NCBI RefSeq assembly: GCF_900102965.1
Contig: NZ_FNGM01000004.1
Coordinates: forward strand, 258,604-322,603
Reading direction: 5' to 3'
From: Paenibacillus jilunlii
Lineage (GTDB): Bacteria; Bacillota; Bacilli; Paenibacillales; Paenibacillaceae
DNA length: 64,000 nt
Under the pieces are notes generated by a model. It saw only the letters and a program-made list of their open reading frames with translations, searched no databases and was not told the DNA's origin. The translations under genes were made by a program, and so were the position numbers. Shown here piece by piece: positions 16,566 through 25,298 of the stretch (the stretch's first letter is position 1; every line of letters begins with the position of its first letter).

Positions 16566-18329
16566 ATGACACAAACCGCCCTGCGGACGGAGTATCCACG
16601 GCCTCAATTTGTAAGAACAGAATGGCAGCATCTGAATGGAACCTGGGAGTTTGAATTTGACGATGAGCGGATCGGCGACGCCGCGGAATGGAGCAGCGGG
16701 AATCACGCCTTTAGCCGCCGGATTCAGGTCCCCTTCACGTATCAGAGTAAATTGAGCGGTATCGGAGATACAGGCTTCCACGATCTGGTGTGGTACAAGC
16801 GCAGCTTTACGGTTCCGGCGGAATGGGCAGGCCAGCGGGTCATCCTGCACTTCGGCGCAGTAGATTACCAGGCTACGGTCTGGGTTAACAACAGGCAGGT
16901 GGCCTATCACGAAGGCGGCCATACGCCGTTTCAGACGGATATTACGCCGGCTCTGCAAGCCGGAGAGAATTTTTTGGTAGTGCGCGCGGAAGACTTCAGC
17001 CGAGATGTAACCCTGCCACGGGGGAAGCAGTATTGGAAGGAGGACTCGGCTTCCATCTTCTACACCAGGACAACCGGAATCTGGCAGACAGTCTGGCTGG
17101 AGCCAGTGTCGGAGTACTATATCAGGAAGCTGAAATTCAAGCCGGATATTGACCGCAATGAAATCCAGATCCGCACGTTTTTGAATCGGGCTCCTGCAGG
17201 CTGCAAGGCGGAAGCCCGCATCGAAATCCGCTTCAAGGATGAATACCGGGCGGTTACAACCTTGTCTATTGACCATGCGGAGGAAACCCGTACCATCGGT
17301 CTCCATGATTTTAATGATCATGGCCTGGGCCGCTGGTGGTCTCCGGAGCATCCCAATCTGTATGAAGTCACCGTTACACTCTTCGTGGACGGTACCCAAG
17401 TGGATAAGGCAGAAAGCTACTTCGGCATGCGCAAAATCGCGGTGGAAGCCGGCAAGCTGATGCTGAACAACCGGATTTATTTTATGCGGCTGGTGCTGGA
17501 TCAGGGATATTTTCCGGAGGGGATTCTGACGGCGCCCAGCGACGAGGATTTGAAACGGGACATTGAGCTGGCCAAACAAATGGGCTTCAACGGCGCGCGC
17601 AAGCACCAGAAGATAGAGGATCCGCGTTACCTTTACTGGGCGGACCGGCTGGGTTATCTGGTATGGGGCGAGATGGCTAATGCTTATGCGTATTCGGAGG
17701 AATATGTGCGGAGGGTAACGGCGGAATGGCAGGAGGCCGTGGAGCGGGATTACAACCATCCGTCTCTGGTGGTGTGGGTTCCCCTTAACGAAAGCTGGGG
17801 GGTGCCGAACATCTTAATCGATAAGCGGCAGCAGCGGCACGCCATGGCGATGTATTTTCTGACCAAATCCCTCGATGACAGCAGGCTGGTTATCTCCAAT
17901 GACGGTTGGGAGCAGATGACCACGGATCTGGTTACCATCCATGACTATGAGTGGAGGCGGGAGGACTTAACGGAGCGCTACAGCACCTTGGAGCGGACGC
18001 TAGTTGGAAAGCCGCACCGCAGGGAGCTGTTTGTTGGGGGAACCGCATATGCGGGCCAGCCGGTTCTGGTGACGGAGTTCGGGGGTATAGCCTATAAAAA
18101 AAGCGATTGGGAGGGTTGGGGCTATTCCGGTGCAGACAACGATGAGGATTTCCTGGCTAAGCTGGCCGACGTGATCGAACCGCTGCTGCAATCGCCTCAT
18201 GTCCAAGGTATCTGTTATACTCAGCTGACCGATGTGGAACAGGAGATCAACGGCCTGCTGACCTATGACCGGGCCCCCAAGGTTCCGTTAGAACATATTA
18301 AACAAATTGTTGCCGGGCAGTCGAGATAG
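16566..18329 (+). CDS. Glycoside hydrolase family 2 enzyme (beta-galactosidase/glucuronidase-like)
   Basis: 587 residues with the GH2 three-domain layout: sugar-binding jelly roll (about 10-180; LNGTWEFEFDDE, FHDLVWYKRSF, VDYQATVWVNN), an immunoglobulin-like domain (190-290), and a TIM barrel (295-587). The acid/base is Glu in VVWVPLNESWG and the nucleophile is Glu in PVLVTEFGG. It lacks a signal peptide, so it acts on imported sugars. The length fits short GH2 members active on beta-galactosides, glucuronides or arabinopyranosides; exact specificity cannot be read. ATG 16566 is chosen over 16557 and TTG 16548 by spacing to AAAGGGA. Confidence 0.88.
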   Translation: MTQTALRTEYPRPQFVRTEWQHLNGTWEFEFDDERIGDAAEWSSGNHAFSRRIQVPFTYQSKLSGIGDTGFHDLVWYKRSFTVPAEWAGQRVILHFGAVDYQATVWVNNRQVAYHEGGHTPFQTDITPALQAGENFLVVRAEDFSRDVTLPRGKQYWKEDSASIFYTRTTGIWQTVWLEPVSEYYIRKLKFKPDIDRNEIQIRTFLNRAPAGCKAEARIEIRFKDEYRAVTTLSIDHAEETRTIGLHDFNDHGLGRWWSPEHPNLYEVTVTLFVDGTQVDKAESYFGMRKIAVEAGKLMLNNRIYFMRLVLDQGYFPEGILTAPSDEDLKRDIELAKQMGFNGARKHQKIEDPRYLYWADRLGYLVWGEMANAYAYSEEYVRRVTAEWQEAVERDYNHPSLVVWVPLNESWGVPNILIDKRQQRHAMAMYFLTKSLDDSRLVISNDGWEQMTTDLVTIHDYEWRREDLTERYSTLERTLVGKPHRRELFVGGTAYAGQPVLVTEFGGIAYKKSDWEGWGYSGADNDEDFLAKLADVIEPLLQSPHVQGICYTQLTDVEQEINGLLTYDRAPKVPLEHIKQIVAGQSR

Positions 18330-18357
18330 GGGAATAGATGGCACTGCCGGAAAGTTC

Positions 18358-18396
18358 AGGACACATCCTTTCATTGGGGATTGTGTCCTTTTTTTC
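18358..18396 (+). terminator. Terminator after GH2 gene
   Basis: AGGACACA and TGTGTCCT form an 8-bp stem followed by a run of seven or more T. Confidence 0.8.
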
Positions 18397-18403
18397 TAAA
18401 ACG

Positions 18404-18461
18404 GTTACAAAAACAATTTAAGATAGTACATTTTTTGAATTTTCTTCCGGAGGTAGAATGA
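18404..18461 (+). promoter_or_regulatory. Duplicated promoter element, copy B, upstream of GH43
   Basis: GTTACAAAAACAATTTAAG...AGTACATTTTTT...TTCTTCCGGAGGTAGAATGA aligns almost gap-free with 10252-10308. TAGAAT occupies the -10 position. Together with the remnant start codons at 18505 it indicates that the 5' end of a transporter operon was copied here. Confidence 0.6.
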
Positions 18462-18504
18462 GGACAACGGCTGGAAAAATCAATAGAACAGGGAGATGAA
18501 AAAA

Positions 18505-18531
18505 ATGAAAGCGGTTTTATGCGACCCGTAG
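18505..18531 (+). pseudogene. Remnant of a transporter gene 5' end
   Basis: ATGAAAGCGGTTTTA is identical to the first five codons of the LplB-type permease at 10351, also preceded by a GGGAGA-type site. The frame ends after eight codons (TAG at 18529). It appears to be what remains of a duplicated permease gene, with the promoter kept to drive GH43. Confidence 0.5.
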
Positions 18532-18599
18532 ACGTCATCTAAGAGAGGCCATAGGCGTCGCAGGAAAACATAATGACATGATTCCAGGGAGGACTGAAA

Positions 18600-21500
18600 A
18601 TGGTCAAGAAAAGATTCAGGTATCTGCTGATTTGTCTCGCGGTGCTGCTGATGCTGCCGCAATGGAGCGGACCGGCTGTAGCGGCAGAGCCGATGCCGGA
18701 TACGCCCGATTCGTCGCTACTATGGGAGGGAAAGAATGTGGCGGATTTCTACAATGTGATCATGCAGGTAGGAGCCGATCCTTGGGTTTACAAGCACACA
18801 GACGGCTATTACTACAACGTCTTTGTCAATGCCAGCGGCATCATGATCCGCAGAGCGAAGACCATCTCCGGCATTGATGCGGGCGAGAGAAGCCTAGCCT
18901 GGACACCGGTTAACGGTACGATGTACAGCTCCAATGTCTGGGCGCCTGAAATGCACTATGTCCAGGATACCGATGGCAAATTCAAATGGTATATTTACTT
19001 CGCGGCTGATAACGGAGCCAACGCCAACCACCGTATGTACGTGCTGGAGAACGCCAATGAAAATCCGATGACAGGAACCTGGGCATTTAAAGGGAAGATT
19101 ACCGATTCCACCGACCGTTGGGCGATCGATGGTACTGTGCTGACTGTAAACGGGCAGCATTATTTCATATGGTCCGGCTGGGAAGAAACGGACGGAAGCT
19201 TCCAGAATCTATATATTGCAAAGATGAGTGATCCACGGACTATCAGCTCGGAACGGGTATTGATCTCGACGCCTGACCATGATTGGGAAACATCTCCGGG
19301 CAGGATCAATGAAGGCCCCCAAGTCACTATAAAGGGCGATACCATCAATCTGGTCTATTCCGCTAACGGAAGCTGGACAGACAGTTACTGCCTCGGGCTG
19401 ATTACAGCCCAGATTGGCGATGATTTGATGAATCCCGCCTCCTGGGTAAAACAGGACCGGCCGATCTTCTCCAGTGCTAATGGCGTTTACGGGCCGGGTC
19501 ACCACAGCATTGTTGCGTCTCCTGACGGCGCGGAAGACTGGATCATCTACCACGCTGCCCGCTGGCCGGGATCAGGCTGGACCCGCAAAGTCCACGCGCA
19601 GAAATTCACCTGGAACGAAGACAATACGCCGAACCTGGGAGAGCCCGCCGATCCGAACAAACCGGTTGCCAAGCCATCCGGCGAGCCGGTGCGACAACGT
19701 TATGAAGCGGAAGAAGCGCTGCTGGTGAAAGATCCGAACGGTGAAACTTCTCCGGCTGTCCGGCGGGAAAGCAGCGCTTCAGGCGGGATGAAGATCGCCA
19801 ACATCAATAATGCCAATGATTATGCCCAGTTTACAGTAAACGTGCCAGAGGCGGGATTCTATATGATGTCCGTGCGCAATGCCAACGGCTCACCCAATGC
19901 GGCGGAAGCCTCCCATATCCTGTCGGTCAACGGAAGCTCCGGCGCAAACTTGAACATCGTCTATTCCGGTCTGAATCGTTGGGGGGCCTCCACGGCGAAA
20001 GTCTATCTGAAGGAAGGCGACAATATCCTCCGCTTCTGGAAGGGGAACAACTTTGCCGAGATCGACAGCATGGATATATTCAAGCTGGATACATCGGAAA
20101 TTTTATTCGAATTACCGGGATACACGCTGGGGTTGGGTGAAACCCGCAATTTGCCCCTGTATACGGTAACAGGCACTACTTATACCGCTGTTGACACAGG
20201 AGCATTCTTCAGTTCTTCCAACCCGAAGGTTGCCGTTATTGACGGAGGGACTCAGGTTAAGGCTGTCGGGGCGGGCAGTACCACAATCACCGCAACCTAT
20301 AACGGTAAAATGACCTCGGCCAACGTTACCGTTATTGCTGAGCCTGAATCTGTGCAGTCTGTTGTCATGAGCGGATTGGCCGGCATCCTGACCAGCGGGC
20401 AGACTAGCCGACCCCTGCAGGTGACAGCACGCTATAACAACTATAAAGTGCAGAATGTGACAGCTGCTGCTCAGTATACCAGCAGCAATCCCGGGGTGGC
20501 CCGGATTGATTCTGATTCGGTCACCCGATCGGTATATGCGGTCAAACCAGGCACAACGCTGATTACAGCCGAATATAGCGGCAAGAAAGCGGCATTCCAC
20601 TTGACGGTAATTGCTGCTTCGGATGCGGTTAAGGTTGTTTCAACGGTGAAGACTCCTTCTGGAGTCACCCCTAAGCTGCCCAGCGTTGTTGATGTTGTCT
20701 ACAATAGTAAGTCGAAGAAGGCAAAAATCGTCAGCTGGGAGCTGGCGGGACTTGACTTCAGCTCTCTTGGCACGGTTCAGGTACCTGTCACCCTGAAACT
20801 GGGTGGCCGTAATATTCCTTCCACTATTACCGTAGAAGTGATTCCGGGCTGGGGTCTTGACGACATTGTGAATCAGCTCCGCAACCAGCTGGCCAATTTC
20901 TCATATCCTTTGGGCGATGAACTAGGCAACTATAATCAATCCAAGTATGATGCCTTCGTAGCCGAGGTGGATAAAGCGGAGAAGATGGCCGGAAATGCAG
21001 AACTGAGTAAAGAACAGTTTGACAGGGAGCTGGATAAACTTGCTGGGGCGGAAGCAGCCCTGTTAGGTTCGCTTAACAACATACAGGATGGCGTGCTCTA
21101 TAACGCTTACCGGGATTTCTCCGGCGATACGGCGGGCAAATATCCTTACGGCATTATCACCGAAGGTCTGACCAATGGCGCTTCCGCCACCGTACAAGAA
21201 GAGGACGGGAATAAATTCCTGCGGCTGACCACAACTGCTGCTTCGGGCAAAGCAAACCTGTTCTTACCCTATACGGGCGAGGTAAAGGCTGAGGCGGATC
21301 AGCGTATCGTCATCGAATATCGCGCCAGATTAAACAGCAGCTTCCAGTACGCCAATGGTGCCATGATTCGAAATGACAGCGGTACGGGCAATTATTCGAT
21401 GGTGACGGCTTTTGATACGGGAAAAATAATCGTGCAGGATGGCGGTACCAAGAAGGCAGTTCTAAACGTCGCAAACAATATATGGTACAAAGTTAAAATC

Positions 21501-21680
21501 GTGGCCAACTGGGATGCCAAGACGTACACCGTCTACATAGACGATGTTCCAGTGGCTATTGATTACAAATTCCGCCACACAGGCGGCGATAAGCTCACCG
21601 GACAGCTGTTTGGCGTCGACGGCTACGCCAATGCTTCCATCGACTTTGATGATTTCAAAGCTATGGTTATCTTGAAATGA
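18600..21680 (+). CDS. Secreted multidomain glycoside hydrolase family 43
   Basis: 1026 residues. Signal peptide 1-29 ends in AVAAEP. The GH43 five-bladed propeller (about 45-330) shows the general base region GADPWVYKHTDGYYY, acid/base candidates near NEGPQV, and YGPGHHSIV. A CBM6-like module follows (about 365-500; YEAEEALL...NDYAQFTVNVPEAGFY). Then come two Big_2-like immunoglobulin folds (510-680), a Big_4-like segment (690-750), a helical FIVAR-like spacer (775-830) and a C-terminal LamG-like beta sandwich (840-1026). It likely trims arabinan, xylan or arabinogalactan outside the cell. GGGAGGA supports ATG 18600. It has no cell-wall anchor motif, so it may be free or bound through the Big domains. 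Confidence 0.87.
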   Translation: MVKKRFRYLLICLAVLLMLPQWSGPAVAAEPMPDTPDSSLLWEGKNVADFYNVIMQVGADPWVYKHTDGYYYNVFVNASGIMIRRAKTISGIDAGERSLAWTPVNGTMYSSNVWAPEMHYVQDTDGKFKWYIYFAADNGANANHRMYVLENANENPMTGTWAFKGKITDSTDRWAIDGTVLTVNGQHYFIWSGWEETDGSFQNLYIAKMSDPRTISSERVLISTPDHDWETSPGRINEGPQVTIKGDTINLVYSANGSWTDSYCLGLITAQIGDDLMNPASWVKQDRPIFSSANGVYGPGHHSIVASPDGAEDWIIYHAARWPGSGWTRKVHAQKFTWNEDNTPNLGEPADPNKPVAKPSGEPVRQRYEAEEALLVKDPNGETSPAVRRESSASGGMKIANINNANDYAQFTVNVPEAGFYMMSVRNANGSPNAAEASHILSVNGSSGANLNIVYSGLNRWGASTAKVYLKEGDNILRFWKGNNFAEIDSMDIFKLDTSEILFELPGYTLGLGETRNLPLYTVTGTTYTAVDTGAFFSSSNPKVAVIDGGTQVKAVGAGSTTITATYNGKMTSANVTVIAEPESVQSVVMSGLAGILTSGQTSRPLQVTARYNNYKVQNVTAAAQYTSSNPGVARIDSDSVTRSVYAVKPGTTLITAEYSGKKAAFHLTVIAASDAVKVVSTVKTPSGVTPKLPSVVDVVYNSKSKKAKIVSWELAGLDFSSLGTVQVPVTLKLGGRNIPSTITVEVIPGWGLDDIVNQLRNQLANFSYPLGDELGNYNQSKYDAFVAEVDKAEKMAGNAELSKEQFDRELDKLAGAEAALLGSLNNIQDGVLYNAYRDFSGDTAGKYPYGIITEGLTNGASATVQEEDGNKFLRLTTTAASGKANLFLPYTGEVKAEADQRIVIEYRARLNSSFQYANGAMIRNDSGTGNYSMVTAFDTGKIIVQDGGTKKAVLNVANNIWYKVKIVANWDAKTYTVYIDDVPVAIDYKFRHTGGDKLTGQLFGVDGYANASIDFDDFKAMVILK

Positions 21681-21700
21681 GGTGAGCTAAGGTGATCAGA

Positions 21701-21733
21701 AGGCGACTTGTCTGCGGATAAGTTGCCTTTTTT
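21701..21733 (+). terminator. GH43 terminator (repeat family copy 2)
   Basis: AGGCGACTT and AAGTTGCCT pair around GTCTGCGGAT, followed by TTTTTTC. ACTTGTCTGCGGATAAGTTG is identical to the sigK terminator at 4649-4668, including the loop. Confidence 0.8.
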
Positions 21734-21933
21734 CTCTTTTATTAGGTGAAATCATTGATGATTCAAAATGGGCTGAGCTTCAATCAGGGATTAGTGACCA
21801 TAGCGAGTGATAAAAAATGCTTCCAAGTGAAACCTTGTATACTATATTTTTAATAGGAGAGATAATGTAATATTCCGGGAGATTGCTTTTTATTTTGAAA
21901 AAAATATGTGATTACTGTAAGGGAGAGTGGGAT

Positions 21934-22857
21934 ATGAGCAAAAAATTGTCTATATCGACACCTTATATTACGACTTATCCGCCCTACGCTAATATTTTTT
22001 CAATGATTGGGAGCTGCAAGGACTCGATGAACTGGTTTTATAACAACTTTGTTGATTTGAAAATTGAGGATGACACCATTTTTTTTGCCGAACATCCAAC
22101 ATTGTTTGGTTCATGTCCGTGGCTCAGCATTGAGAAATTAACAAGAGAGCAAATTCAACTGGAGTGGGACAGCTTTGTTCATTTCGTAATCGATTGTATT
22201 GATGCTGGCTGCTATTTGGATCTTACACTGGATCAATCGCAAATACCGAACGCTAAAAGGACAAAGAGCCCTTTTTTTCATGAAACACTGATCTTTGGCT
22301 ATAATCGTTCTCAAGAGCTCATCTATATTGCCGATAATTTCAGACGGGGAGCCTACCAGACAACAGAGTGTACTTTTCTGGAAATCTCAAGGGCCTATGC
22401 CCATTTTAAGCCTGATTCTTATCTTGGAATTAACAAAATAAGCGTAACTGAGATTGATTACAATTTTGACCTGGAGTTTGTAATGAAGTCCATGAGCAGC
22501 TACATGAATTACCGTTTGAATTGCATCCATGACGCCTCTGATGTCTACTCTTTTTGGAATAATAAAATTATTAGATATAGCGAGCGTAATACGTTGGATA
22601 TACGGGACTTCCATTTGTTGTGGAGTCATAAAAAGTGCATGCTGGACCGGTTGGATTATATGAGGGAAAATGGTCATCTTGATAAAGAGAGAAAGTACGA
22701 TGACTACATTGAAATCGTTAATCAAAGCCTTATTCAATTAAACTTCGCATTAAAATACTTAGTCACTAAAGACCATAAAATCGTTGATCGGATCATCTGC
22801 GGCAATAACCAAATCCGCTCAAAAGAGTTAGCGATTCTAGAAAGACTTTTCAAATGA
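21934..22857 (+). CDS. Protein of unknown function, BtrH N-terminal-like, paralog 1
   Basis: 307 residues, no signal peptide or membrane helix. Near the N-terminus it carries TPYITTYPPYANIFSM, closely matched by KPLITTYPHHANLFSI in the next gene. Both then share an aromatic-rich region and a motif around the middle (FHETLIFGYNRSQELIYIADNF here; HEVFISGFDLSRKEFLCHDF there). The fold resembles the papain/C39-like N-terminal domain of BtrH, an acyltransferase of butirosin synthesis. That match is from memory of the pattern and is tentative. GGGAGAG supports ATG 21934. The AT-rich composition differs from the neighbouring sugar genes and suggests acquisition. Confidence 0.6.
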   Translation: MSKKLSISTPYITTYPPYANIFSMIGSCKDSMNWFYNNFVDLKIEDDTIFFAEHPTLFGSCPWLSIEKLTREQIQLEWDSFVHFVIDCIDAGCYLDLTLDQSQIPNAKRTKSPFFHETLIFGYNRSQELIYIADNFRRGAYQTTECTFLEISRAYAHFKPDSYLGINKISVTEIDYNFDLEFVMKSMSSYMNYRLNCIHDASDVYSFWNNKIIRYSERNTLDIRDFHLLWSHKKCMLDRLDYMRENGHLDKERKYDDYIEIVNQSLIQLNFALKYLVTKDHKIVDRIICGNNQIRSKELAILERLFK

Positions 22858-22880
22858 CAATGATACGAGGAGCATCCGTT

Positions 22881-23930
22881 ATGAATAAAAAGATATTAAA
22901 TTTAAATAAGCCTTTAATTACGACCTACCCACATCATGCAAATTTGTTTTCAATACTAGATTTGGATCAGCGGTCGCTTAGCTGGATTTTTCATAACTAT
23001 TTATTGGTAATTCTTCATCATGATGAAAAAGGAGGGTATGGATTAGATTTTTGTTCCCAATATTATCCTTGGCATAAATTCAAATTAGCAACGTGTCCTA
23101 TGTTAATTACCAGAGTCTATCAAAAAGAAATGATTCTTGGGAAATGGAGTTTTCATGATTTTTTAGTGGAATTAATTAATAACGAAAACTATATATACTT
23201 TATTAGAGAGCTTGCTGATGGAGGATCACATGAGGTGTTTATCTCGGGTTTTGACTTGTCCAGGAAAGAATTCCTATGTCATGATTTTTGGAATGGGGTA
23301 TATGGGGAAAAATGGATTCCCTTTAGTGAAATAACACTCAAAAGAGATTCAGCTTTTCAAAATGAGTGGTCCACAGATTATTTAAATGGCGTATGGGCAA
23401 TTGAAAAAACAAACCAATATAAAGAACCAAATGAATTCTACTATGAAACAGTACTAAACTTTTCCCCAGAGGATTTATTGGATATTCTAAAAGAATATAT
23501 TGGGATGAGTAACAATGTTCGAACTATCCTAAGAAAAGATAACAGATATCTTGGCTTAGAAATATATGATATTATGACAGAAATGCTGGAAAAACAGAAA
23601 AATAATATGGTTGGGCAACCCTTTGCCATTCATCCGTTCCATTTGCTGTATGAACATAAAAAGCTGTTATCATTAGCTGCTGCCTTTACAAACAGTCCCA
23701 CCGTAAAAAAGGAATCAGACCTGTTAATCAATGAAGCCTTTAAGCTTAGAAACTTAGTTCTTTACTGTAACCATTGTATCGCTGAGAAAGGAATTTATAA
23801 AAAATACGAAGCTATAATTGAAAATATAATGAAATTAAAAAACATCGAATTAGCGATGATGCACTCTTTAATTGAAAATATTAGTGCCTTCACCCCTTCT
23901 TCCAAGCAAAACACTTCAACATTTTCGTAA
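22881..23930 (+). CDS. Protein of unknown function, BtrH N-terminal-like, paralog 2
   Basis: 349 residues, soluble, paralogous to the preceding gene along most of its length and cotranscribed with it (23-base gap). GAGGAG precedes ATG 22881. A His pair (YPHHANLFS) replaces Pro-Tyr of paralog 1 at the conserved N-terminal motif, so only one copy may keep a catalytic residue there. The C-terminal half is helical with an FHLLYEHKKLLSLA segment matching FHLLWSHKKCMLDR in paralog 1. Such tandem proteins occur in Paenibacillus near peptide biosynthesis genes; here no synthetase is close. AT-rich. Function unknown. Confidence 0.6.
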   Translation: MNKKILNLNKPLITTYPHHANLFSILDLDQRSLSWIFHNYLLVILHHDEKGGYGLDFCSQYYPWHKFKLATCPMLITRVYQKEMILGKWSFHDFLVELINNENYIYFIRELADGGSHEVFISGFDLSRKEFLCHDFWNGVYGEKWIPFSEITLKRDSAFQNEWSTDYLNGVWAIEKTNQYKEPNEFYYETVLNFSPEDLLDILKEYIGMSNNVRTILRKDNRYLGLEIYDIMTEMLEKQKNNMVGQPFAIHPFHLLYEHKKLLSLAAAFTNSPTVKKESDLLINEAFKLRNLVLYCNHCIAEKGIYKKYEAIIENIMKLKNIELAMMHSLIENISAFTPSSKQNTSTFS

Positions 23931-23959
23931 TTGAAAGAAGTCCAAAGTTTCTTTATAAT
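23931..23959 (+). promoter_or_regulatory. Sigma-A promoter of secreted hypothetical protein
   Basis: TTGAAA at 23931-23936, 17-base spacer, perfect TATAAT at 23954-23959. It overlaps the stop of the upstream gene and lies 79 bases before the next start. Confidence 0.65.
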
Positions 23960-24037
23960 AGGAAGAGCGAAGATGATTTTTTACATTATTTTCCTATTAA
24001 AATTCATTTATTATAGACCACAAAGGAGAAGTTAAGC

Positions 24038-24649
24038 ATGAAGAACAAATGGTTGAAGGTGATAACAATTATAATCGGCACTACTATTGTTGCAGCTACA
24101 CTTAAGCATCCTCATCCCTTGGCAATCGCTACGGCAAAAGCATCCCCAAAGGTGATCCAGACGGAATCACACATATACAGCAGTGCGAACGCTTTTATCA
24201 ATCAATACAATAAGAATTCCAAGCTTGGACCGATTGAATCCTATACAATCCTAAAGAAGTCTGGAGTAATTAAGTTACAGGCCAGTCTTGGAGGATATGG
24301 TTCGATGACCGCTGTAATGAATGTGGATAAAAGCTTGAGAAACATCGTATATCAGCAAAAATATATGTACTATCCGCAAGAAACATTAGATGATATGAAG
24401 AAAAATGGCATTGAGGGTGATGGGGGAGTAGAAATAGCATTGACCATAGAAACGCTATTATCGATATTTTCACCTGATGCCACAATAAAGGAACACCAAG
24501 AAGTGACCGCTTTGTTTGACCACACCCCAAGATTAGATCCTAAACAGGCTAGCTGGAGGACTGCTAAAATCGGGAATATTACCTACAGTCTGCATATGTC
24601 GGAAGAGGGAATGTGCTCGTTCAAAGTCTCTCGGCAAGTTGCTAATTAA
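24038..24649 (+). CDS. Secreted protein of unknown function
   Basis: 203 residues. A positively charged start and a hydrophobic segment (about 7-22) indicate a signal peptide, with possible cleavage after ATAKA near 34. No lipobox Cys. The remainder has no membrane helix, and I recognise no domain. The beta-rich middle (KSGVIKLQASLGGYGSMTAVMNV) suggests a small soluble or surface-bound domain. AAAGGAG precedes the ATG, and a strong promoter lies just upstream, so it is probably expressed alone. It lies within the AT-rich island. Confidence 0.65.
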   Translation: MKNKWLKVITIIIGTTIVAATLKHPHPLAIATAKASPKVIQTESHIYSSANAFINQYNKNSKLGPIESYTILKKSGVIKLQASLGGYGSMTAVMNVDKSLRNIVYQQKYMYYPQETLDDMKKNGIEGDGGVEIALTIETLLSIFSPDATIKEHQEVTALFDHTPRLDPKQASWRTAKIGNITYSLHMSEEGMCSFKVSRQVAN

Positions 24650-24756
24650 TCTAAGTTCCCGGAACGTGTAAATACCGACCGGATTACCTCTTAAGGGGTT
24701 TGGATCAGAGATGGAGCTCGGGAATGGACCTTGCAATTTGCCGTTAGTATAACTCG

Positions 24757-24846
24757 GAGGATCTGATCTCCATCGGCCTCATCAAAGCCATCGAGAGCCA
24801 CCGTCTGAACAAGGGCACGAAGATGAGCTATGTTTCAAGAATAGAG
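24757..24846 (+). pseudogene. Deleted fragment of sigK
   Basis: Translated in frame it reads [23 protein letters not shown], which is SigK region 2 with three codons lost (TIG). It is then joined directly to SYVSRIE of SigK region 4. The corresponding intact segments are in 4160-4240 and 4563-4588. About 320 bases between them are deleted. The sigK-type terminator follows 28 bases later, so the fragment is a decayed copy of the 3' part of sigK. Confidence 0.8.
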
Positions 24847-24874
24847 TTCGGTATCTTATTAACAATACGCTTAG

Positions 24875-24912
24875 AAAGCGACTCGTCTGCAGATGAGTTG
24901 CTTTTTGTTTTT
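24875..24912 (+). terminator. Terminator of sigK remnant (repeat family copy 3)
   Basis: AAGCGACTC and GAGTTGCTT pair around GTCTGCAGAT, followed by TTTTGTTTTTT. Stem and loop differ from the intact sigK terminator by a few bases, with compensating C/G changes at the stem top. Confidence 0.8.
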
Positions 24913-24988
24913 TATACTAAGCAACTTGTGCGTTTCGGTAGTTTTTCAATCCAGACGATCACATAAAGGTATATTGGGAAAGTAAGCA

Positions 24989-25017
24989 TTGACAAGAAAA
25001 AATAAACAGGATAATTT
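24989..25017 (+). promoter_or_regulatory. Sigma-A promoter of the second sugar operon
   Basis: TTGACA at 24989-24994 and TAATTT at 25012-25017 with a 17-base spacer. The expected start point falls inside the first palindromic operator (25022-25037). This leaves a leader of about 270 bases before the sensor kinase. Confidence 0.5.
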
Positions 25018-25021
25018 TAAG

Positions 25022-25037
25022 GTAAGCGTTTACGTAA
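25022..25037. promoter_or_regulatory. LacI-family-type operator 1
   Basis: GTAAGCGTTTACGTAA has the near-palindromic form with central CG typical of LacI/CcpA-family operators. It lies right after the -10 box, a repressing position. Confidence 0.55.
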
Positions 25038-25082
25038 AGCTGATTTAAGATTATGAATATTAAATGCCTAACTTAGATTTAA

Positions 25083-25095
25083 GTAAAACGTATAC
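25083..25095. promoter_or_regulatory. Weaker LacI-type operator-like site
   Basis: GTAAAACGTATAC keeps the GTA...ACGT...TAC frame but with broken symmetry. Weaker than the flanking two sites. Confidence 0.35.
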
Positions 25096-25161
25096 ATGGG
25101 CATTAAATTTTTTCGGACGGGAGAGAAAGTTCTTAATAAAGAAATAGTTTTACTCATTAGA

Positions 25162-25173
25162 GTAAACGTTTAC
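25162..25173. promoter_or_regulatory. LacI-family-type operator 2, perfect palindrome
   Basis: GTAAACGTTTAC is a perfect 12-bp palindrome centred on CG, about 138 bases from operator 1, a spacing that would allow DNA looping. No LacI-type gene is present in the window. Confidence 0.55.
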
Positions 25174-25246
25174 GTTATGCTTGCACCATCCCTATAGGTA
25201 AGAAAAGATGATCCTGGCGAATACAAAATTCATCTCATTGCAGCTT

Positions 25247-25272
25247 AAGGGTCACTGAGGTGGCCCTTTCTT
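25247..25272 (+). terminator. Attenuator-like hairpin before sensor kinase
   Basis: AAGGGTCAC and GTGGCCCTT pair (one G-U) around TGAG, followed by a T-rich TTCTTATG. It lies in the leader, 27 bases before the kinase ATG, so it may be an attenuator or mRNA processing signal. Confidence 0.4.
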
Positions 25273-25298
25273 ATGTAATGCCACAGAAAGGATGCATT

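Noticed and set aside
16560..17759. 399-residue open frame on the minus strand opposite GH2
   Set aside because: The plus strand has full GH2 catalytic motifs and a consensus promoter; the antisense frame has neither.
18505..18531. Functional leader peptide before GH43
   Set aside because: Its first five codons are identical to those of the permease at 10351 and the promoter is copied too, so a truncated duplicate explains it better than a selected peptide.
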